64,000 nucleotides of DNA, taken from positions 31,587 to 95,586 of the forward strand of contig MKUQ01000042.1 of assembly GCA_001898645.1 (NCBI GenBank), in the 5' to 3' direction. Position numbers and translations under genes: made by a program. This stretch comes from Burkholderiales bacterium 70-64. Lineage in GTDB: Bacteria > Pseudomonadota > Gammaproteobacteria > Burkholderiales > Burkholderiaceae_E. Shown in pieces: positions 11,552 to 21,265 of the stretch (positions within the stretch are counted from its first letter, which is position 1; each line of letters opens with the position of its first letter). Below the pieces are notes generated by a model, which saw only the letters and a program-made list of their open reading frames with translations, did no database searches and was not told the DNA's origin.

Positions 11552-12528
11552 ACGGCCTGCGCAATCCGGGGCGGCCGGCCCTCCTCGCCGGCGCGATCTG
11601 GCTGCTGGTCCTGGCAGCGCCGCTGCTGCTGGGCGAGTGGGAGCTGACGCGGCTGGCGCAACTGCTGTGCTACGGCATCTTCGCCATCAGCCTCGCTTTC
11701 GTGTGGCACCAGGCCGGCCTGCTGTGCTTCGGGCAGGCGCTGTTCTTCGGCGTCGGGGCCTATCTCGCGGCGCTGGCGGGCAAGGGCATGCTGCCGGGCG
11801 TGCACGCATCGCCCTGGCTGGGCCTCGCGCTGGCGGCGTGCGGCGGCGCGCTGGCGGCCGCGCTGCTGGGCCTGTCGCTGTTCATCGGGCGCGTCGTCAA
11901 GGGCGCGTTCTTCGGCATCGTCACGCTGTGCGCGGCGGTGATCGCCGAGCGCATCGCGATCAACTGGGATGCGATCGGAGGCTACAACGGCCTGCTCGAC
12001 GTGCCGCCGCCGGCGCTGTGGGGCGGCCTCGACATGCTCGATCCCCAGGCGGGCTACTGGGTGGTGGCGGGGATCGCGGTGCTCTCGGCGGCGCTGTTCG
12101 GCTGGCTGGCCGCCTCCCCGTGGGGCACGGTGCTGCGCGCCATCGGCGCCGACGAGACGCGCGTGGCGACCTTCGGCTACCCGGTGGCGCGCCACAAGGT
12201 GACGGCGTTCGCGCTGGGCGGCGCGCTGGCCGGCCTGGCCGGCGGCCTGTTCGCCGGGCAGTTCGGCTTCGTGGCGCCCAGCGCCCTGGGCTTCGGCCTG
12301 TCCACCGAGGTGCTGGTGTGGGTGCTGATCGGAGGCCGGCAGTCGCTCACCGCGGCCTTCCTCGGCGCGATCGGCCTGAAGTACCTCGAGGGCGTGTTCT
12401 CCGAGACGCTGGGGCAGTACTGGCTGCTCGCGCTCGGGGTGCTGCTGATGGTGATCGTGATGTATTTCCCGCGCGGGGTGCTGGGCAGCCTGCTCGCGAA
12501 CGCGCTGCCGCGCCGCCTGCGGGCATAG
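11548..12528 (+). CDS. ABC transporter permease 2 (LivM/UrtC type)
   Basis: 326-residue polytopic membrane protein pairing with permease 1. Family marks are GIFAISLAFVWHQAGLLCFGQ and the coupling region RAIGADETRVATFGYPVARHK. The TTG start is fixed by the four-base overlap with the upstream stop and by the hydrophobic segment that begins about 12 residues later. With the two ATPases placed before the permeases, the order A-D-E-B-C differs from the classical urtABCDE layout. Confidence 0.88.
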   Translation: MNGLRNPGRPALLAGAIWLLVLAAPLLLGEWELTRLAQLLCYGIFAISLAFVWHQAGLLCFGQALFFGVGAYLAALAGKGMLPGVHASPWLGLALAACGGALAAALLGLSLFIGRVVKGAFFGIVTLCAAVIAERIAINWDAIGGYNGLLDVPPPALWGGLDMLDPQAGYWVVAGIAVLSAALFGWLAASPWGTVLRAIGADETRVATFGYPVARHKVTAFALGGALAGLAGGLFAGQFGFVAPSALGFGLSTEVLVWVLIGGRQSLTAAFLGAIGLKYLEGVFSETLGQYWLLALGVLLMVIVMYFPRGVLGSLLANALPRRLRA

Positions 12529-12552
12529 CGGCCTTCTTTCCTGGAGTCGACG

Positions 12553-13194
12553 ATGAACGACGTATTTTCCAGCGTACGCAACGAGCAGACGGTGGTGCTC
12601 GATCCGGCACGTACCGCGGTGCTGGTGATCGACATGCTCAACGATTTCTGCAAGCCGGGCGGTAAGATGGTGCTGCCCGGCTACGAGCGGCTGGTGCCGC
12701 CGCAGTCCGCGGTGATCGAGGCGGCCCGGGCGCTCGACGTCCCGGTGTTCTGGGTGATCCAGTCGCACGATCCGCGCCTGCGGCGCGATCGCGAGCTGCT
12801 CAAGCGCGGCAGCCACTGCCTGCTCGGCACCTGGGGCGTGGAGATCATCGACGAGCTGAAGCCGCGCGAGTCCGACTTCCGCCTCTACAAGCACCGCTAC
12901 TCGGCGTTCTTCCAGACGCCGCTCGACCTGATGCTCAAGGACATGACGTGCGACCAGCTCGTCGTGTTCGGCATCGTCACCAACATCTGCGTGCGCTCGA
13001 CGGTGCACGACGCCTTCTTCAACGGCTACGAGGTGGTGGTCCCCGAGGACTGCTGCGCGGCGACCGGGCCGCGCGAGCAGGAGAGCTCGCTCTACGACAT
13101 CGCCACGCATTTCGGCGTGGTGAGCCGCTCGGGGCAGGTGATCGACGCGCTGCGCCACCGCAAGGGCCTGGCCACGGTGGAGGGCATCGCATGA
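12553..13194 (+). CDS. Isochorismatase-family cysteine hydrolase
   Basis: 213-residue hydrolase of the nicotinamidase/N-carbamoylsarcosine amidohydrolase/biuret hydrolase superfamily. The catalytic triad is visible: Asp27 in AVLVIDMLNDF, Lys113 in YKHRYSAF and Cys146 in GIVTNICVRST, the latter with the preceding cis-peptide region. It is 24 bases after the permease gene in the same operon and overlaps the next gene by four bases. The context suggests that it cleaves the imported amide or carbamoyl compound, but the substrate is not determined. Confidence 0.85.
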   Translation: MNDVFSSVRNEQTVVLDPARTAVLVIDMLNDFCKPGGKMVLPGYERLVPPQSAVIEAARALDVPVFWVIQSHDPRLRRDRELLKRGSHCLLGTWGVEIIDELKPRESDFRLYKHRYSAFFQTPLDLMLKDMTCDQLVVFGIVTNICVRSTVHDAFFNGYEVVVPEDCCAATGPREQESSLYDIATHFGVVSRSGQVIDALRHRKGLATVEGIA

Positions 13195-13976
13195 GCGGGG
13201 CCGATCGCACCGGCGCGGGAGCGCGCCTGGCGGGCAAGGTCGCCGTGGTGACGGGGGCCTCCAACGGGATCGGCGCCGCGGTGGCGCGCCGCTTCGTCGC
13301 CGAGGGCGCCCGCGTGGTGCTGGCGGACCTCGACGAGCGCGCAGGCCGGGCGCTGGCCGGGGAGCTCGGCGCGGCGGCGGCGTTCGAGCGCTGCGACGTG
13401 AGCCGCCCGGCCGACCTGCAGGCGGCGTTCGAGGCCTGCGAGGCGCGCTTCGGCCGGCTCGACGTGCTCGTCAACAACGCCGCGATCCAGTCCACCCACG
13501 ACTTCGAGGCCACCGACGAGGCCGAGTGGCAGCGCATCGTCGACGTCAACCTCAAGGGCGCGTTCTTCGGCATCCGCCAAGCCATCGCGTTCATGCGCCG
13601 CGCCGGCGGCGGCGCGATCGTCAACACCTCGTCGACCTTCGCCATCGTCGGTTCACCGGGCTACTCGGCCTATCACGCCACCAAGGGCGGGGTGAGCGCG
13701 CTCACCCGCGCCGCGGCGGTGTCGCTGATCAAGGACCGCATCCGGGTCAACGCGGTGTGCCCGGGCACCACCATGACCGAGGGGTTGGTCGCCGGCGTGC
13801 GGGCGACCGCCGTGGACTACGATGCCGCCATGGCCTCGTACGCGGCGCTGCAGCCCATGGGGCGCTTCGCACAGCCCGGCGAGATCGCCGGCGCCTACGT
13901 GTTCCTCGCCTCGGACGAAGCGAGCTTCGTGACCGGCGCCGAGCTGGTGGTCGACGGAGCGTACACGGTGGTGTGA
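13191..13976 (+). CDS. SDR-family NAD(P)-dependent oxidoreductase
   Basis: 261-residue classical short-chain dehydrogenase. The cofactor motif TGASNGIG is at residues 21-28, NNAA at 95-98, and the catalytic Ser148, Tyr161 and Lys165 (YHATK) are all present. Asp46 and Asp48 after the second strand (ADLDER) favour NAD over NADP. The ATG overlaps the stop of the hydrolase gene (ATGA), making it the last gene of the transport operon. It may oxidise the product released by the hydrolase; this is inference. Confidence 0.87.
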   Translation: MSGADRTGAGARLAGKVAVVTGASNGIGAAVARRFVAEGARVVLADLDERAGRALAGELGAAAAFERCDVSRPADLQAAFEACEARFGRLDVLVNNAAIQSTHDFEATDEAEWQRIVDVNLKGAFFGIRQAIAFMRRAGGGAIVNTSSTFAIVGSPGYSAYHATKGGVSALTRAAAVSLIKDRIRVNAVCPGTTMTEGLVAGVRATAVDYDAAMASYAALQPMGRFAQPGEIAGAYVFLASDEASFVTGAELVVDGAYTVV

Positions 13977-13983
13977 TCGCGCC

Positions 13984-15228
13984 TCACGCCTCGTAGCGCG
14001 AGATCGCCAGCGTGCAGTTGGTGCCGCCGAAGCCGAAGCTGTTCGAGAGGATGGTCTGGTGGCGCACGCCGTCGAGGCGGGTGCGCGCGATGGGCAGGCC
14101 GGCCGCCCCGTCGTCGAGGGTGTCGATGTTGATGCTGGGCGCGACGAAGTCGTTGCCGAGCATCAGCAGGCAGTAGATGGCCTCCTGCACGCCGGTGGCC
14201 CCGAGCGAGTGTCCGGTCATCGACTTGGTGGACGAGATCGCCGGCATTTCCTGCTCGCGGTCGGCGAACACCTCGCGGATGGCGTCGAGCTCGGTGATAT
14301 CGCCCACCGGCGTGCTGGTGCCGTGGCTGTTGATGTAGGTGATCGGGGAGCCCACCGTGCGCAGCGCTGCGCGCATGCAGCGCACCGCCCCTTCGCCGCT
14401 CGGGGCCACCATGTCGTAGCCGTCGGAGGTGGCGCCGTAGCCGGTGATCTCACCGTAGATGCGCGCGCCGCGCGCCCGCGCGTGCTCGAGCTCCTCCAGC
14501 ACCACGATGCCGCCGCCGCCGGCGATGACGAAGCCGTCGCGCTGCGCGTCATAGGGGCGCGAGGCCGCCTGCGGGCGGTCGTTGTAGCGGGAGGACATCG
14601 CGCCCATGGCGTCGAACAGCACCGACAGCGTCCAGTCGAGCTCCTCGGCACCGCCGGCGAACACGATGTCCTGCTTGCCCCACTGGATCAGCTCGCTGGC
14701 GTTGCCGATGCAATGCGCCGAGGTGGAGCAGGCCGAGGAGATCGAGTAGTTGACGCCCTTGATCCGGAAGTTGGTCGCCGCCGTGGCGGAGGTGGTCGAC
14801 GACATGCAGCGCGGCACCATGTAGGGCCCCACCCGGCGCGGGCCGCGCTCCTTGCACAGCGCGGCCGCCTCGACCTGGTTGCGCGTGGACGGGCCGCCCG
14901 AGCCGACCACGATGCCGGTGCGCTCGTTCACCACCTCGTCGGGCTCCAGGCCGGCGTCGGCGATCGCCTGCTGCATCGCCAGGTGCAGGTAGGCCGCGCC
15001 GTCGCCCATGAAGCGCTTGAGCTTGCGGTCGATCGCGGCATCGAGGTCGATGTCGGGGCGCCCGGCGACCTGGCTGCGAAAACCCAGCTCGGCGTACTCG
15101 GGCATGGCGACGATGCCCGACCTGCCTTCGCGCAGCGAGTGCAGCACCTGCTGCGGGTCCAGCCCGATGCACGAGACGATGCCGATTCCGGTGACGACCA
15201 CGCGCCGGGTGACGATCGTGTCAACCAT
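13984..15228 (-). CDS. fabB: 3-oxoacyl-ACP synthase I (KAS I)
   Basis: Condensing enzyme that elongates unsaturated acyl-ACP in type II fatty acid synthesis. The catalytic Cys167 lies in [16 protein letters not shown], with His302 ([11 protein letters not shown]), Lys335 and His340 ([14 protein letters not shown]) completing the active site. The form and the 414-residue length match FabB rather than FabF. It is 23 bases downstream of fabA on the same strand, the usual pairing for anaerobic unsaturated fatty acid synthesis. It is convergent with the SDR gene seven bases away. Confidence 0.95.
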   Translation of the reverse strand: MVDTIVTRRVVVTGIGIVSCIGLDPQQVLHSLREGRSGIVAMPEYAELGFRSQVAGRPDIDLDAAIDRKLKRFMGDGAAYLHLAMQQAIADAGLEPDEVVNERTGIVVGSGGPSTRNQVEAAALCKERGPRRVGPYMVPRCMSSTTSATAATNFRIKGVNYSISSACSTSAHCIGNASELIQWGKQDIVFAGGAEELDWTLSVLFDAMGAMSSRYNDRPQAASRPYDAQRDGFVIAGGGGIVVLEELEHARARGARIYGEITGYGATSDGYDMVAPSGEGAVRCMRAALRTVGSPITYINSHGTSTPVGDITELDAIREVFADREQEMPAISSTKSMTGHSLGATGVQEAIYCLLMLGNDFVAPSINIDTLDDGAAGLPIARTRLDGVRHQTILSNSFGFGGTNCTLAISRYEA

Positions 15229-15251
15229 CTTTGTTGTCCTTCGAGGGCCGC

Positions 15252-15773
15252 TCACAACGCCTTTGGATTGTCGAACAGACCGACCTGCAGGTCGACTGCC
15301 TCGTAGATGACCCTGCCGTCGGCCGCCACCCGGCCGTCGGCGACCCCGAGGACCAGCCGGCGGTTGATGACCCGCTTGATGTCGATGCTGTACTGCACCA
15401 GGCGCGTGTCGGGCAGGATCTGGCCGGTGAACTTGAGCTGCCCCAGGCCGAGGGCGCGCCCCGACCCCGAGCCGCCGCTCCAGCCGAGGTAGAAGCCGAG
15501 CATCTGCCAGAGCGAATCCAGGCCCAGGCAGCCGGGCATGACCGGATCGCTCTCGAAATGACACTGGAAGAACCAGAGGTCCGGGCGGATGTCGAATTCC
15601 GCCTTGACGCATCCCTTCCCGTGGGCTCCGCCGTGAGAGGAAATCTCGGTGATCCGGTCGAACATCAGCATCGGCGGCAGGGGCAGCCGGGCGTTGCCCG
15701 GGCCGAACAGCCTGCCGTGCCCGCATTCGAGCAGTTCTTCGTAGGCGTAACTCGCCTTGGGGGTGAAATGCAT
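15252..15773 (-). CDS. fabA: 3-hydroxydecanoyl-ACP dehydratase/isomerase
   Basis: Cytosolic hot-dog-fold enzyme that dehydrates 3-hydroxydecanoyl-ACP and isomerises trans-2 to cis-3-decenoyl-ACP, the branch point for unsaturated fatty acids. The catalytic His72 sits in [17 protein letters not shown], with Asp86 as the partner residue. 173 residues is the standard length. It starts the fabA-fabB operon; no FadR or FabR site was recognised upstream. Confidence 0.96.
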   Translation of the reverse strand: MHFTPKASYAYEELLECGHGRLFGPGNARLPLPPMLMFDRITEISSHGGAHGKGCVKAEFDIRPDLWFFQCHFESDPVMPGCLGLDSLWQMLGFYLGWSGGSGSGRALGLGQLKFTGQILPDTRLVQYSIDIKRVINRRLVLGVADGRVAADGRVIYEAVDLQVGLFDNPKAL

Positions 15774-15837
15774 TACCGCAGATCCCTAGTCGCCACCGCC
15801 CGCCATGATACGGAAGTTTCGATCGCGTCCGCCGGGC

Positions 15838-18102
15838 TCAGCGTCCCAACAGCCCGCGCAGCGCATCGAGCGGGCTGGCCGGCCGGCGGCCGCCCTGGGC
15901 CGGCTTGCCGGTGAGGGCCTCCTCGAGGCGCCGCCCGAGCTCGCGCCGGGCGGTGTCGGCCGCCAGGTCGGCCACGTCGACGCGATAGGAGAGCGACCCG
16001 AAGGGGCCGGCGAGGCGCACCGGGATGGTCGCCCCTCGCAGGGCCGCCAGGCCGGTACCGCCGCGGCCGGGCAGGGTGTCGGCCACCGATACGCGCGCCA
16101 GGTAGTCGACCGTCTCGCGGGCGAGGTCGATCTCGCCGGCGCCGCGCACGCGCAGCAGCGGCGAGCGCAGGTCGAGGTCGTCGTTGCGGGCCATGCCGTC
16201 GCGGATGACGAAGCGCGCATCGAGCGAGGAAAAGGTGGTGAGGCGCTCGAGGCTGGCCGGCTGCTCGATCGCGCTGCCGCGTGCGACTGCGAGCAGGGCG
16301 GGTACGCGCGCCAGCACGTCGGCCAGGTCGACGCCCTTGATCGCGCCGTTGCGCAACGCCAGCGCGGCGCTGCCGTCGAGCGAGCGCTCGATCGCGGCGA
16401 CGGTGCGGCCGTGCGCGGTCACGTCGATGTCGAGGTTGCCGCGGCCTTCGATCACGTCGCGTCCGGCGAGCGCGCGCAGCGCCATGCCGGCGTCGACGTC
16501 GCTCAGCTTCATCCGCAGGGCATGGCGCCCCTGCTCGTCGAGGCTGGCGCTGGCTTCGAGCGAGCCGCGGTAGATCGCGGCGCTCAGCCGCGTCACGTCG
16601 ATGCGCCCCTGGCCGGTGCTCACCGCGGCCGAGACGTTGCTCGCGCGCAGGCCCGCCACCGCGAGCGTGCCGATCTGGATGGTGCCGCGGCTGTCGATGC
16701 CGGCGAGGGCGGGCACCGCCAGGGCGTCGGCCGGCGCCTCGCCCTGCTCGTCCGACCGCGCTCCGCCGTGTTCCGCTTGGCGGTCCGCACCATGTACCGC
16801 CCGTGGGTCTCCGCCGCGCGCCGCTTGCGGGTCCCTGCCGGGTGCGGCCGCCTGCGCGCCCGCTGCACCCGGCGCCGTCTCGCCGCGGTCGAGCTCGATG
16901 CGCCCGGCCTGCAGCTCGTACTCCAGCGCCGGGGGTGCGAGCCGGCTGGCCGTGATCCGGGCCTGCAGCGCCGAACCGTCGATGCTGCCGCGCAGGTCGA
17001 GCGAGGCGTATCCGTGCCCGGGATCGATGCCGGCGTCGCCGGCGAGCTCCACCTTCACGCCTTCGGCGGGAAGGCGCGCGCCGGTCGCCGTCGCATCGGC
17101 CTTCACCTCGCGAAACAGGACCCGGTCGTGCGAGCGCGTCGGTGCGGCGAGCGACAGGGCGGCGTTCATCCGGTATGCGTCGCGATCGATCGACAGGCGG
17201 GCGGTGATCGGCCTGCCGCTGGCCGAAGCGGCCGCGACGGCCAGCGCAGGCGCCTCGAGCTCGACCTCGATGCCGTCGCCGCTGCGCGCGGCCAGCTTCA
17301 GCGCCGACAGATCGAGGCCGCCGCTCGCCGGGTCGACCGCGACGCTGCCGGCCAGGCGCGCTTCGAGCGCCGGGGCGCCCGGAGCGCGGCCGTTCAGCGC
17401 GAGATCGAGGTCGTCCAGGCGGGCGGCGCGGGTGGCGAAGTCGATGGTGTAGTCGCCCGAGAGCTTCAGCTCCAGATCCAGCGGCGGGCGCTTGCCGACC
17501 AGTCGCGCCGACAGGCGCAGCGACCCGGGTTCGCCGCTGGCGATGCGGCTGGTCTGCAGGTCGACCTGGTGCAGGCGCCACTGCGCGTTGCCGGCTTCGT
17601 CGAGCCAGCCGATGGTGGCATTGTGCAGCTGCATGCCCGCGATGGTGATCGCCGCGGCCGCGCCGGCGGACCTGCCTCCCGCGGCGCCGGCTGCCTGCGG
17701 CTCGGCGCCGGCGCCCAGCAGGTCGTCGAAGTTGCTGCTGCCGTCGCGGCGGCGCACCAGATCGAGCTCGAGCCCGTCGATCGCGATGCGATCGACGACG
17801 ATCCGCCGCGCCAGCAGAGGCCACAGGGCGACGCCGATGCGCGCGGAGTCGAAGCGGGCGAACTCGCCCCGTCCACCCGGGCCCGACAGGCGCGCCGCGC
17901 CCAGCGACAGCCCGATGCGCGGCAGCAGCGCCAGCGAGATGTCGCCCTCGACCGCCAGGGTGCGGCCGGTGCGCGCACGCACCAGCTCGATGAGCTCCGG
18001 CTTGTAGCGGTTCGCATCGAAGCTCGCCACGAAGACCGCCGCGGCGATCGCCGCCAGGCCGGCCAGCGCGGCGATGGCGATGAGGAGATGGCGCACGTGC
18101 AT
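15838..18102 (-). CDS. AsmA-family envelope protein
   Basis: 754-residue protein of the AsmA/TamB-related group, thought to bridge the envelope and help phospholipid transport or outer-membrane assembly. An N-terminal signal anchor (about residues 5-28) is followed by the AsmA N-terminal domain (DANRYKPELIELVRARTGRTL) and ends in a C-terminal AsmA-like region (GRGNLDIDVTAHGRTVAAIERSLDGSAALALRNGAIKGVDL in outline). A Gln/Ala/Arg/Gly-rich insertion near residues 410-450 looks unstructured. It is on the same strand as fabA but 64 bases upstream, so it may share its transcript. Confidence 0.82.
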   Translation of the reverse strand: MHVRHLLIAIAALAGLAAIAAAVFVASFDANRYKPELIELVRARTGRTLAVEGDISLALLPRIGLSLGAARLSGPGGRGEFARFDSARIGVALWPLLARRIVVDRIAIDGLELDLVRRRDGSSNFDDLLGAGAEPQAAGAAGGRSAGAAAAITIAGMQLHNATIGWLDEAGNAQWRLHQVDLQTSRIASGEPGSLRLSARLVGKRPPLDLELKLSGDYTIDFATRAARLDDLDLALNGRAPGAPALEARLAGSVAVDPASGGLDLSALKLAARSGDGIEVELEAPALAVAAASASGRPITARLSIDRDAYRMNAALSLAAPTRSHDRVLFREVKADATATGARLPAEGVKVELAGDAGIDPGHGYASLDLRGSIDGSALQARITASRLAPPALEYELQAGRIELDRGETAPGAAGAQAAAPGRDPQAARGGDPRAVHGADRQAEHGGARSDEQGEAPADALAVPALAGIDSRGTIQIGTLAVAGLRASNVSAAVSTGQGRIDVTRLSAAIYRGSLEASASLDEQGRHALRMKLSDVDAGMALRALAGRDVIEGRGNLDIDVTAHGRTVAAIERSLDGSAALALRNGAIKGVDLADVLARVPALLAVARGSAIEQPASLERLTTFSSLDARFVIRDGMARNDDLDLRSPLLRVRGAGEIDLARETVDYLARVSVADTLPGRGGTGLAALRGATIPVRLAGPFGSLSYRVDVADLAADTARRELGRRLEEALTGKPAQGGRRPASPLDALRGLLGR

Positions 18103-18272
18103 GCATCCATCCTACGGCCGATGCCGGTGCCGGCATATGCGCGTTTCACCCGGGGACGGCGGCACTGCGCCCCCCTTACACGCTGTTACGTCTTTTGCAG
18201 GATTGCGGCTGTGCAGGCCGCGGCGGGGCCGGTACGCTTGGATCGTCGCAATCGAACGAGCAGGAGTCGACG

Positions 18273-18704
18273 ATGAAACCCTCTCTCGCAGGTCTGCGTG
18301 CCGCGGCGGCGGCAACCCTCGTATCGGCCGGTGCGCTGGCTGCCGTGCCGGCCCACGCCTCGGGGACGGTGCTCGGCGCGGTCATCGGGGGCGGCGCCGG
18401 TGCGGTGATCGGCCAGTCGATCGGCGGGCGCGACGGAGCCATCATCGGCGGCGCCATCGGTGCTGCCGCCGGCGTGGCGGCAGCCCAGTCGCAGCGCGGC
18501 TACGGCCCCGTCGGCCAGGCGGTGGTCTACCCGGCGCCGGTCTACGCGCCCCCGCCGGTATACGCCCCGGCGGTCGTCTATCAGGCCCCGCCGGTCGTCT
18601 ACCGGGCGCCGCCGCGGGTGGTCTATCGCCCGGTGCGCTACGAGCCCCGGCCGTACTACCACGGCGCGCCGGGCTGGCGCCCCGGCTACGGGTATCGCCA
18701 TTGA
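18273..18704 (+). CDS. Glycine-zipper envelope protein
   Basis: 143-residue secreted protein. The start at 18273 (MKPSLAGLRA) is preceded by AGGAG and gives a signal peptide cleaved near AHA-SG (about residue 29). The mature part begins with a glycine zipper (GGGAGAVIGQSIGGRDGA) and continues with a Pro/Tyr/Val-rich tail of repeated VVYxAPP-like units ending in YGYRH. Such proteins associate with the outer membrane or form oligomers; no specific function is assigned. Confidence 0.75.
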   Translation: MKPSLAGLRAAAAATLVSAGALAAVPAHASGTVLGAVIGGGAGAVIGQSIGGRDGAIIGGAIGAAAGVAAAQSQRGYGPVGQAVVYPAPVYAPPPVYAPAVVYQAPPVVYRAPPRVVYRPVRYEPRPYYHGAPGWRPGYGYRH

Positions 18705-18782
18705 GCATCGGCCCACGGCCGCTGCGGGTAACATCCGGTTCTCGGTGCATCCCTCGCCCGAACCCGTCCTGCCCGCAGCACC

Positions 18783-19640
18783 GTGAACAGCCCGAACCCA
18801 TCGCAGCGCAAGTCTCCCCCGAACGCCCTGAGCATCGCCGGCATCGATCCGAGCGGCGGGGCGGGGGTCTACGCCGACCTGAAGGCCTTTTCGGCGCTCG
18901 GCGCCTACGGCACCGGCGTGGTGGCCGCGCTCACCGCGCAGAACACCCAGGGGGTCAGCGGCGTGCACGGCGTGCCGCCGTCCTTCGTGCGCCTGCAGCT
19001 CGATACGCTGCTGGCCGACGTGCGCATCGATGCGGCCAAGATCGGCATGCTGGGCACCGCGCCGATCGCGACCGCGGTCGCGGAAGGGCTGGCAGCGCCG
19101 ATCTCGTCCGGGCGCCCGGCGCATCTGGTCGTCGATCCGGTGATGGTGGCCAAGAGCGGCGACACCCTGCTCGGGCGCGAGGCGATCGGCACGCTGATCG
19201 AAGCGGTGCTGCCGCTGGCCACCATGATCACGCCCAACCTGCCCGAGGCGGGCGTGCTGCTCGATGCGCGTCCGCCCGAAACCGTGAAGGAAATGCAGCG
19301 CGCCGCCGAGCGCCTGCGCAGGCTGCTGCGCGACGACGGGCGGCGCTTCGTGCTGCTCAAGGGCGGCCACCTCGCGGGCGACGCGATCGACCTGCTGCAC
19401 GACGGCGAGCGCATGGTCGAGCTGCCGGCCGCACGCATCGACACCCGCCACACCCACGGCACCGGCTGCACGCTGTCGGCGGCGATCACGGCGCTGCTCG
19501 CGCACGGCCGCGAGCCGGAAGATGCGGTGCGGCGTGCCAAGGCCTACCTGACCGAGGCCATCCGGCACGCCGGGCTGCTCGAGGTCGGCTCCGGCCACGG
19601 GCCGGTGCATCACTTCCACGCCTGGTGGCCCCGTGTCTGA
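18783..19640 (+). CDS. thiD: Hydroxymethylpyrimidine/phosphomethylpyrimidine kinase ThiD
   Basis: Kinase of thiamin synthesis acting twice on HMP, the product line of ThiC. The ribokinase-like fold shows [20 protein letters not shown] at the N-terminus and the anion hole and catalytic base in [16 protein letters not shown] near the C-terminus. 285 residues is normal. The start is GTG 18783, the only good start before the conserved N-terminus. Its end overlaps the uppP start by eight bases. Confidence 0.95.
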   Translation: MNSPNPSQRKSPPNALSIAGIDPSGGAGVYADLKAFSALGAYGTGVVAALTAQNTQGVSGVHGVPPSFVRLQLDTLLADVRIDAAKIGMLGTAPIATAVAEGLAAPISSGRPAHLVVDPVMVAKSGDTLLGREAIGTLIEAVLPLATMITPNLPEAGVLLDARPPETVKEMQRAAERLRRLLRDDGRRFVLLKGGHLAGDAIDLLHDGERMVELPAARIDTRHTHGTGCTLSAAITALLAHGREPEDAVRRAKAYLTEAIRHAGLLEVGSGHGPVHHFHAWWPRV

Positions 19641-20481
19641 GCTGCTCTTCGCGCTGCCGCTGCTGGTGAAGGCGGCGATCCTCGGCGTGGTCGAGGGACT
19701 CACCGAGTTCCTGCCGATCTCGAGCACCGGCCACCTCATCCTCGCCGGCAGCCTGCTCGGCTTCTCCGGCGAGAAGGAGAAGATGTTCGACGTCGCGATC
19801 CAGACCGGCGCGATGCTGTCGGTGGTCTGGTACTACCGCGTACGCATCGCCGCGACGCTCGCCGGGCTGGCCGGCGAGCCGCGCGCGCAGCGCTTCGCCC
19901 TGAACGTGCTGATCGCCTTCCTGCCCGCGGCGGTGCTCGGCGTGCTGTTCGCGCGCTACATCAAGGAATGGCTGTTCAGGCCGGTGCCGGTGGCGATCGC
20001 CTTCATCGTGGGCGCCCTGGTCATCCTGTGGGTGGAGACGCGCCAGCGGCGCGGCCTCGCACGGCCGCGCATCCACGACATCGATGCGCTCGGGCCCCTC
20101 GACGCGCTGAAGCTCGGCATCGCGCAGGCGTTCGCGCTCATCCCCGGCACCAGCCGCTCGGGCGCCACGATCATCGGCGGCATGCTGTTCGGGCTGTCGC
20201 GCAAGGTGGCCACCGAGTTCTCGTTCTTCCTCGCCATTCCGACGCTGATCGGCGCGGGCGTATACGACACCTGGAAGTACCGCCAGCTGCTGTCGGCGGC
20301 CGACGTGCCGCTGTTCGCCGTCGGGCTGCTGTTCGCCTTCGTGAGCGCGCTGGCGTGCGTGCACTGGCTGATCCGCTACGTCGCCAGCCACGACTTCATC
20401 CCCTTCGCCTGGTATCGCATCGCGTTCGGGGTGGTGGTGCTGGCCACCGCGGCCGGCGGCGTGGTGAACTGGACGAGCTGA
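19633..20481 (+). CDS. uppP: Undecaprenyl-diphosphatase UppP (BacA)
   Basis: Integral membrane phosphatase that recycles undecaprenyl pyrophosphate to the monophosphate carrier for cell-wall synthesis. The two signature motifs [15 protein letters not shown] (residues 21-35) and PGTSRSGAT (171-179) are present, with about eight membrane segments. The GTG start lies inside the end of thiD, so the pair is translationally coupled although functionally unrelated. 282 residues is typical. Confidence 0.96.
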   Translation: MSELLFALPLLVKAAILGVVEGLTEFLPISSTGHLILAGSLLGFSGEKEKMFDVAIQTGAMLSVVWYYRVRIAATLAGLAGEPRAQRFALNVLIAFLPAAVLGVLFARYIKEWLFRPVPVAIAFIVGALVILWVETRQRRGLARPRIHDIDALGPLDALKLGIAQAFALIPGTSRSGATIIGGMLFGLSRKVATEFSFFLAIPTLIGAGVYDTWKYRQLLSAADVPLFAVGLLFAFVSALACVHWLIRYVASHDFIPFAWYRIAFGVVVLATAAGGVVNWTS

Positions 20482-20504
20482 ACCGGCCCTGGGGTATCAG
20501 GCTT

Positions 20505-21248
20505 CTAGTCGCCGCGACGGCGGAACACGAGGTCCCACACGCCGTGGCCGAGCTCGAGCCCGCGCCGCTCGAACTTGGTGAGCGGCCGGTAGGCCGGGCG
20601 TGCCGCGAAGCCGCGGCACTCGGCGGGGCTCTCGCCGATCACGGTATCCCCGGGCGCCGTGCCCGCGGTGTTCTCCAGCAGCGGCTCGCGCGAGAGCACG
20701 TCCAGCATCTGCACCGCGTAGTGGGCCCAGTCGGTCGCGCAGTGCACGATGCCGCCCACCTGTAGGCGCGAAGCGAGCCGCGCCACGAACGGTGGCTGGA
20801 TCAGGCGGCGCTTGTGGTGGCGCGTCTTGGGCCACGGATCGGGAAAGAACACGTGCGCGGCGGCCAGCGAGCGGGGCGCGATCATGTCGCGCAGGACCTC
20901 GACCGCGTCGTGCTGCACGATGCGCACGTTGGTGAGCGATGCCGCCTCGATCCTGCGCAGCAGGCTGCCGACGCCGGCCGGGTAGACCTCGATGCCGAGG
21001 AAATCGCGGCCCCGGTCGGCAGCGGCGATCAGCGCCGTGCTCTCGCCCATGCCGAAGCCGATCTCGACCACCAGCGGCGCGCTGCGCCCGAACACCGCCG
21101 CGGCATCGAGCCGGTGCGCCCGGTACGGCAGGCACCAGCGCTCGCGCAGCGTGTCGTAGGCCTGCCGCTGGCCGCTGGTGAAATGCCCGCGCCGCCCGGA
21201 GAAGCTGCGGATGTGGGGATGGGGCGGCCTGCCATGGGTTTCTTCCAT
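20505..21248 (-). CDS. trmB: tRNA (guanine-N7)-methyltransferase TrmB
   Basis: SAM-dependent enzyme that makes m7G46 in tRNA. The SAM-binding motif [11 protein letters not shown] and the substrate motif [15 protein letters not shown] are visible. I use the ATG at 21248 ([16 protein letters not shown]), giving 247 residues; a start 57 bases upstream adds a non-conserved leader. It is transcribed towards uppP and follows the PLD gene on the same strand by 17 bases. Confidence 0.95.
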   Translation of the reverse strand: MEETHGRPPHPHIRSFSGRRGHFTSGQRQAYDTLRERWCLPYRAHRLDAAAVFGRSAPLVVEIGFGMGESTALIAAADRGRDFLGIEVYPAGVGSLLRRIEAASLTNVRIVQHDAVEVLRDMIAPRSLAAAHVFFPDPWPKTRHHKRRLIQPPFVARLASRLQVGGIVHCATDWAHYAVQMLDVLSREPLLENTAGTAPGDTVIGESPAECRGFAARPAYRPLTKFERRGLELGHGVWDLVFRRRGD

Positions 21249-21265
21249 GGCGCGATTGTCGCACC

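Noticed and set aside
9170..12528. Naming the importer urtBCDE
   Set aside because: ATPase motifs are Urt-like but urease genes are missing, gene order differs and a hydrolase/SDR pair suggests another substrate, so no gene symbols were given.
13977..13983. Terminator between the convergent SDR and fabB genes
   Set aside because: Only seven bases separate the stops and no stem with T-tract is visible on either side.
15805..18276. Plus-strand open frame of 823 codons opposite the AsmA gene
   Set aside because: Antisense shadow of a gene with a signal anchor and AsmA domains; no homology pattern of its own.
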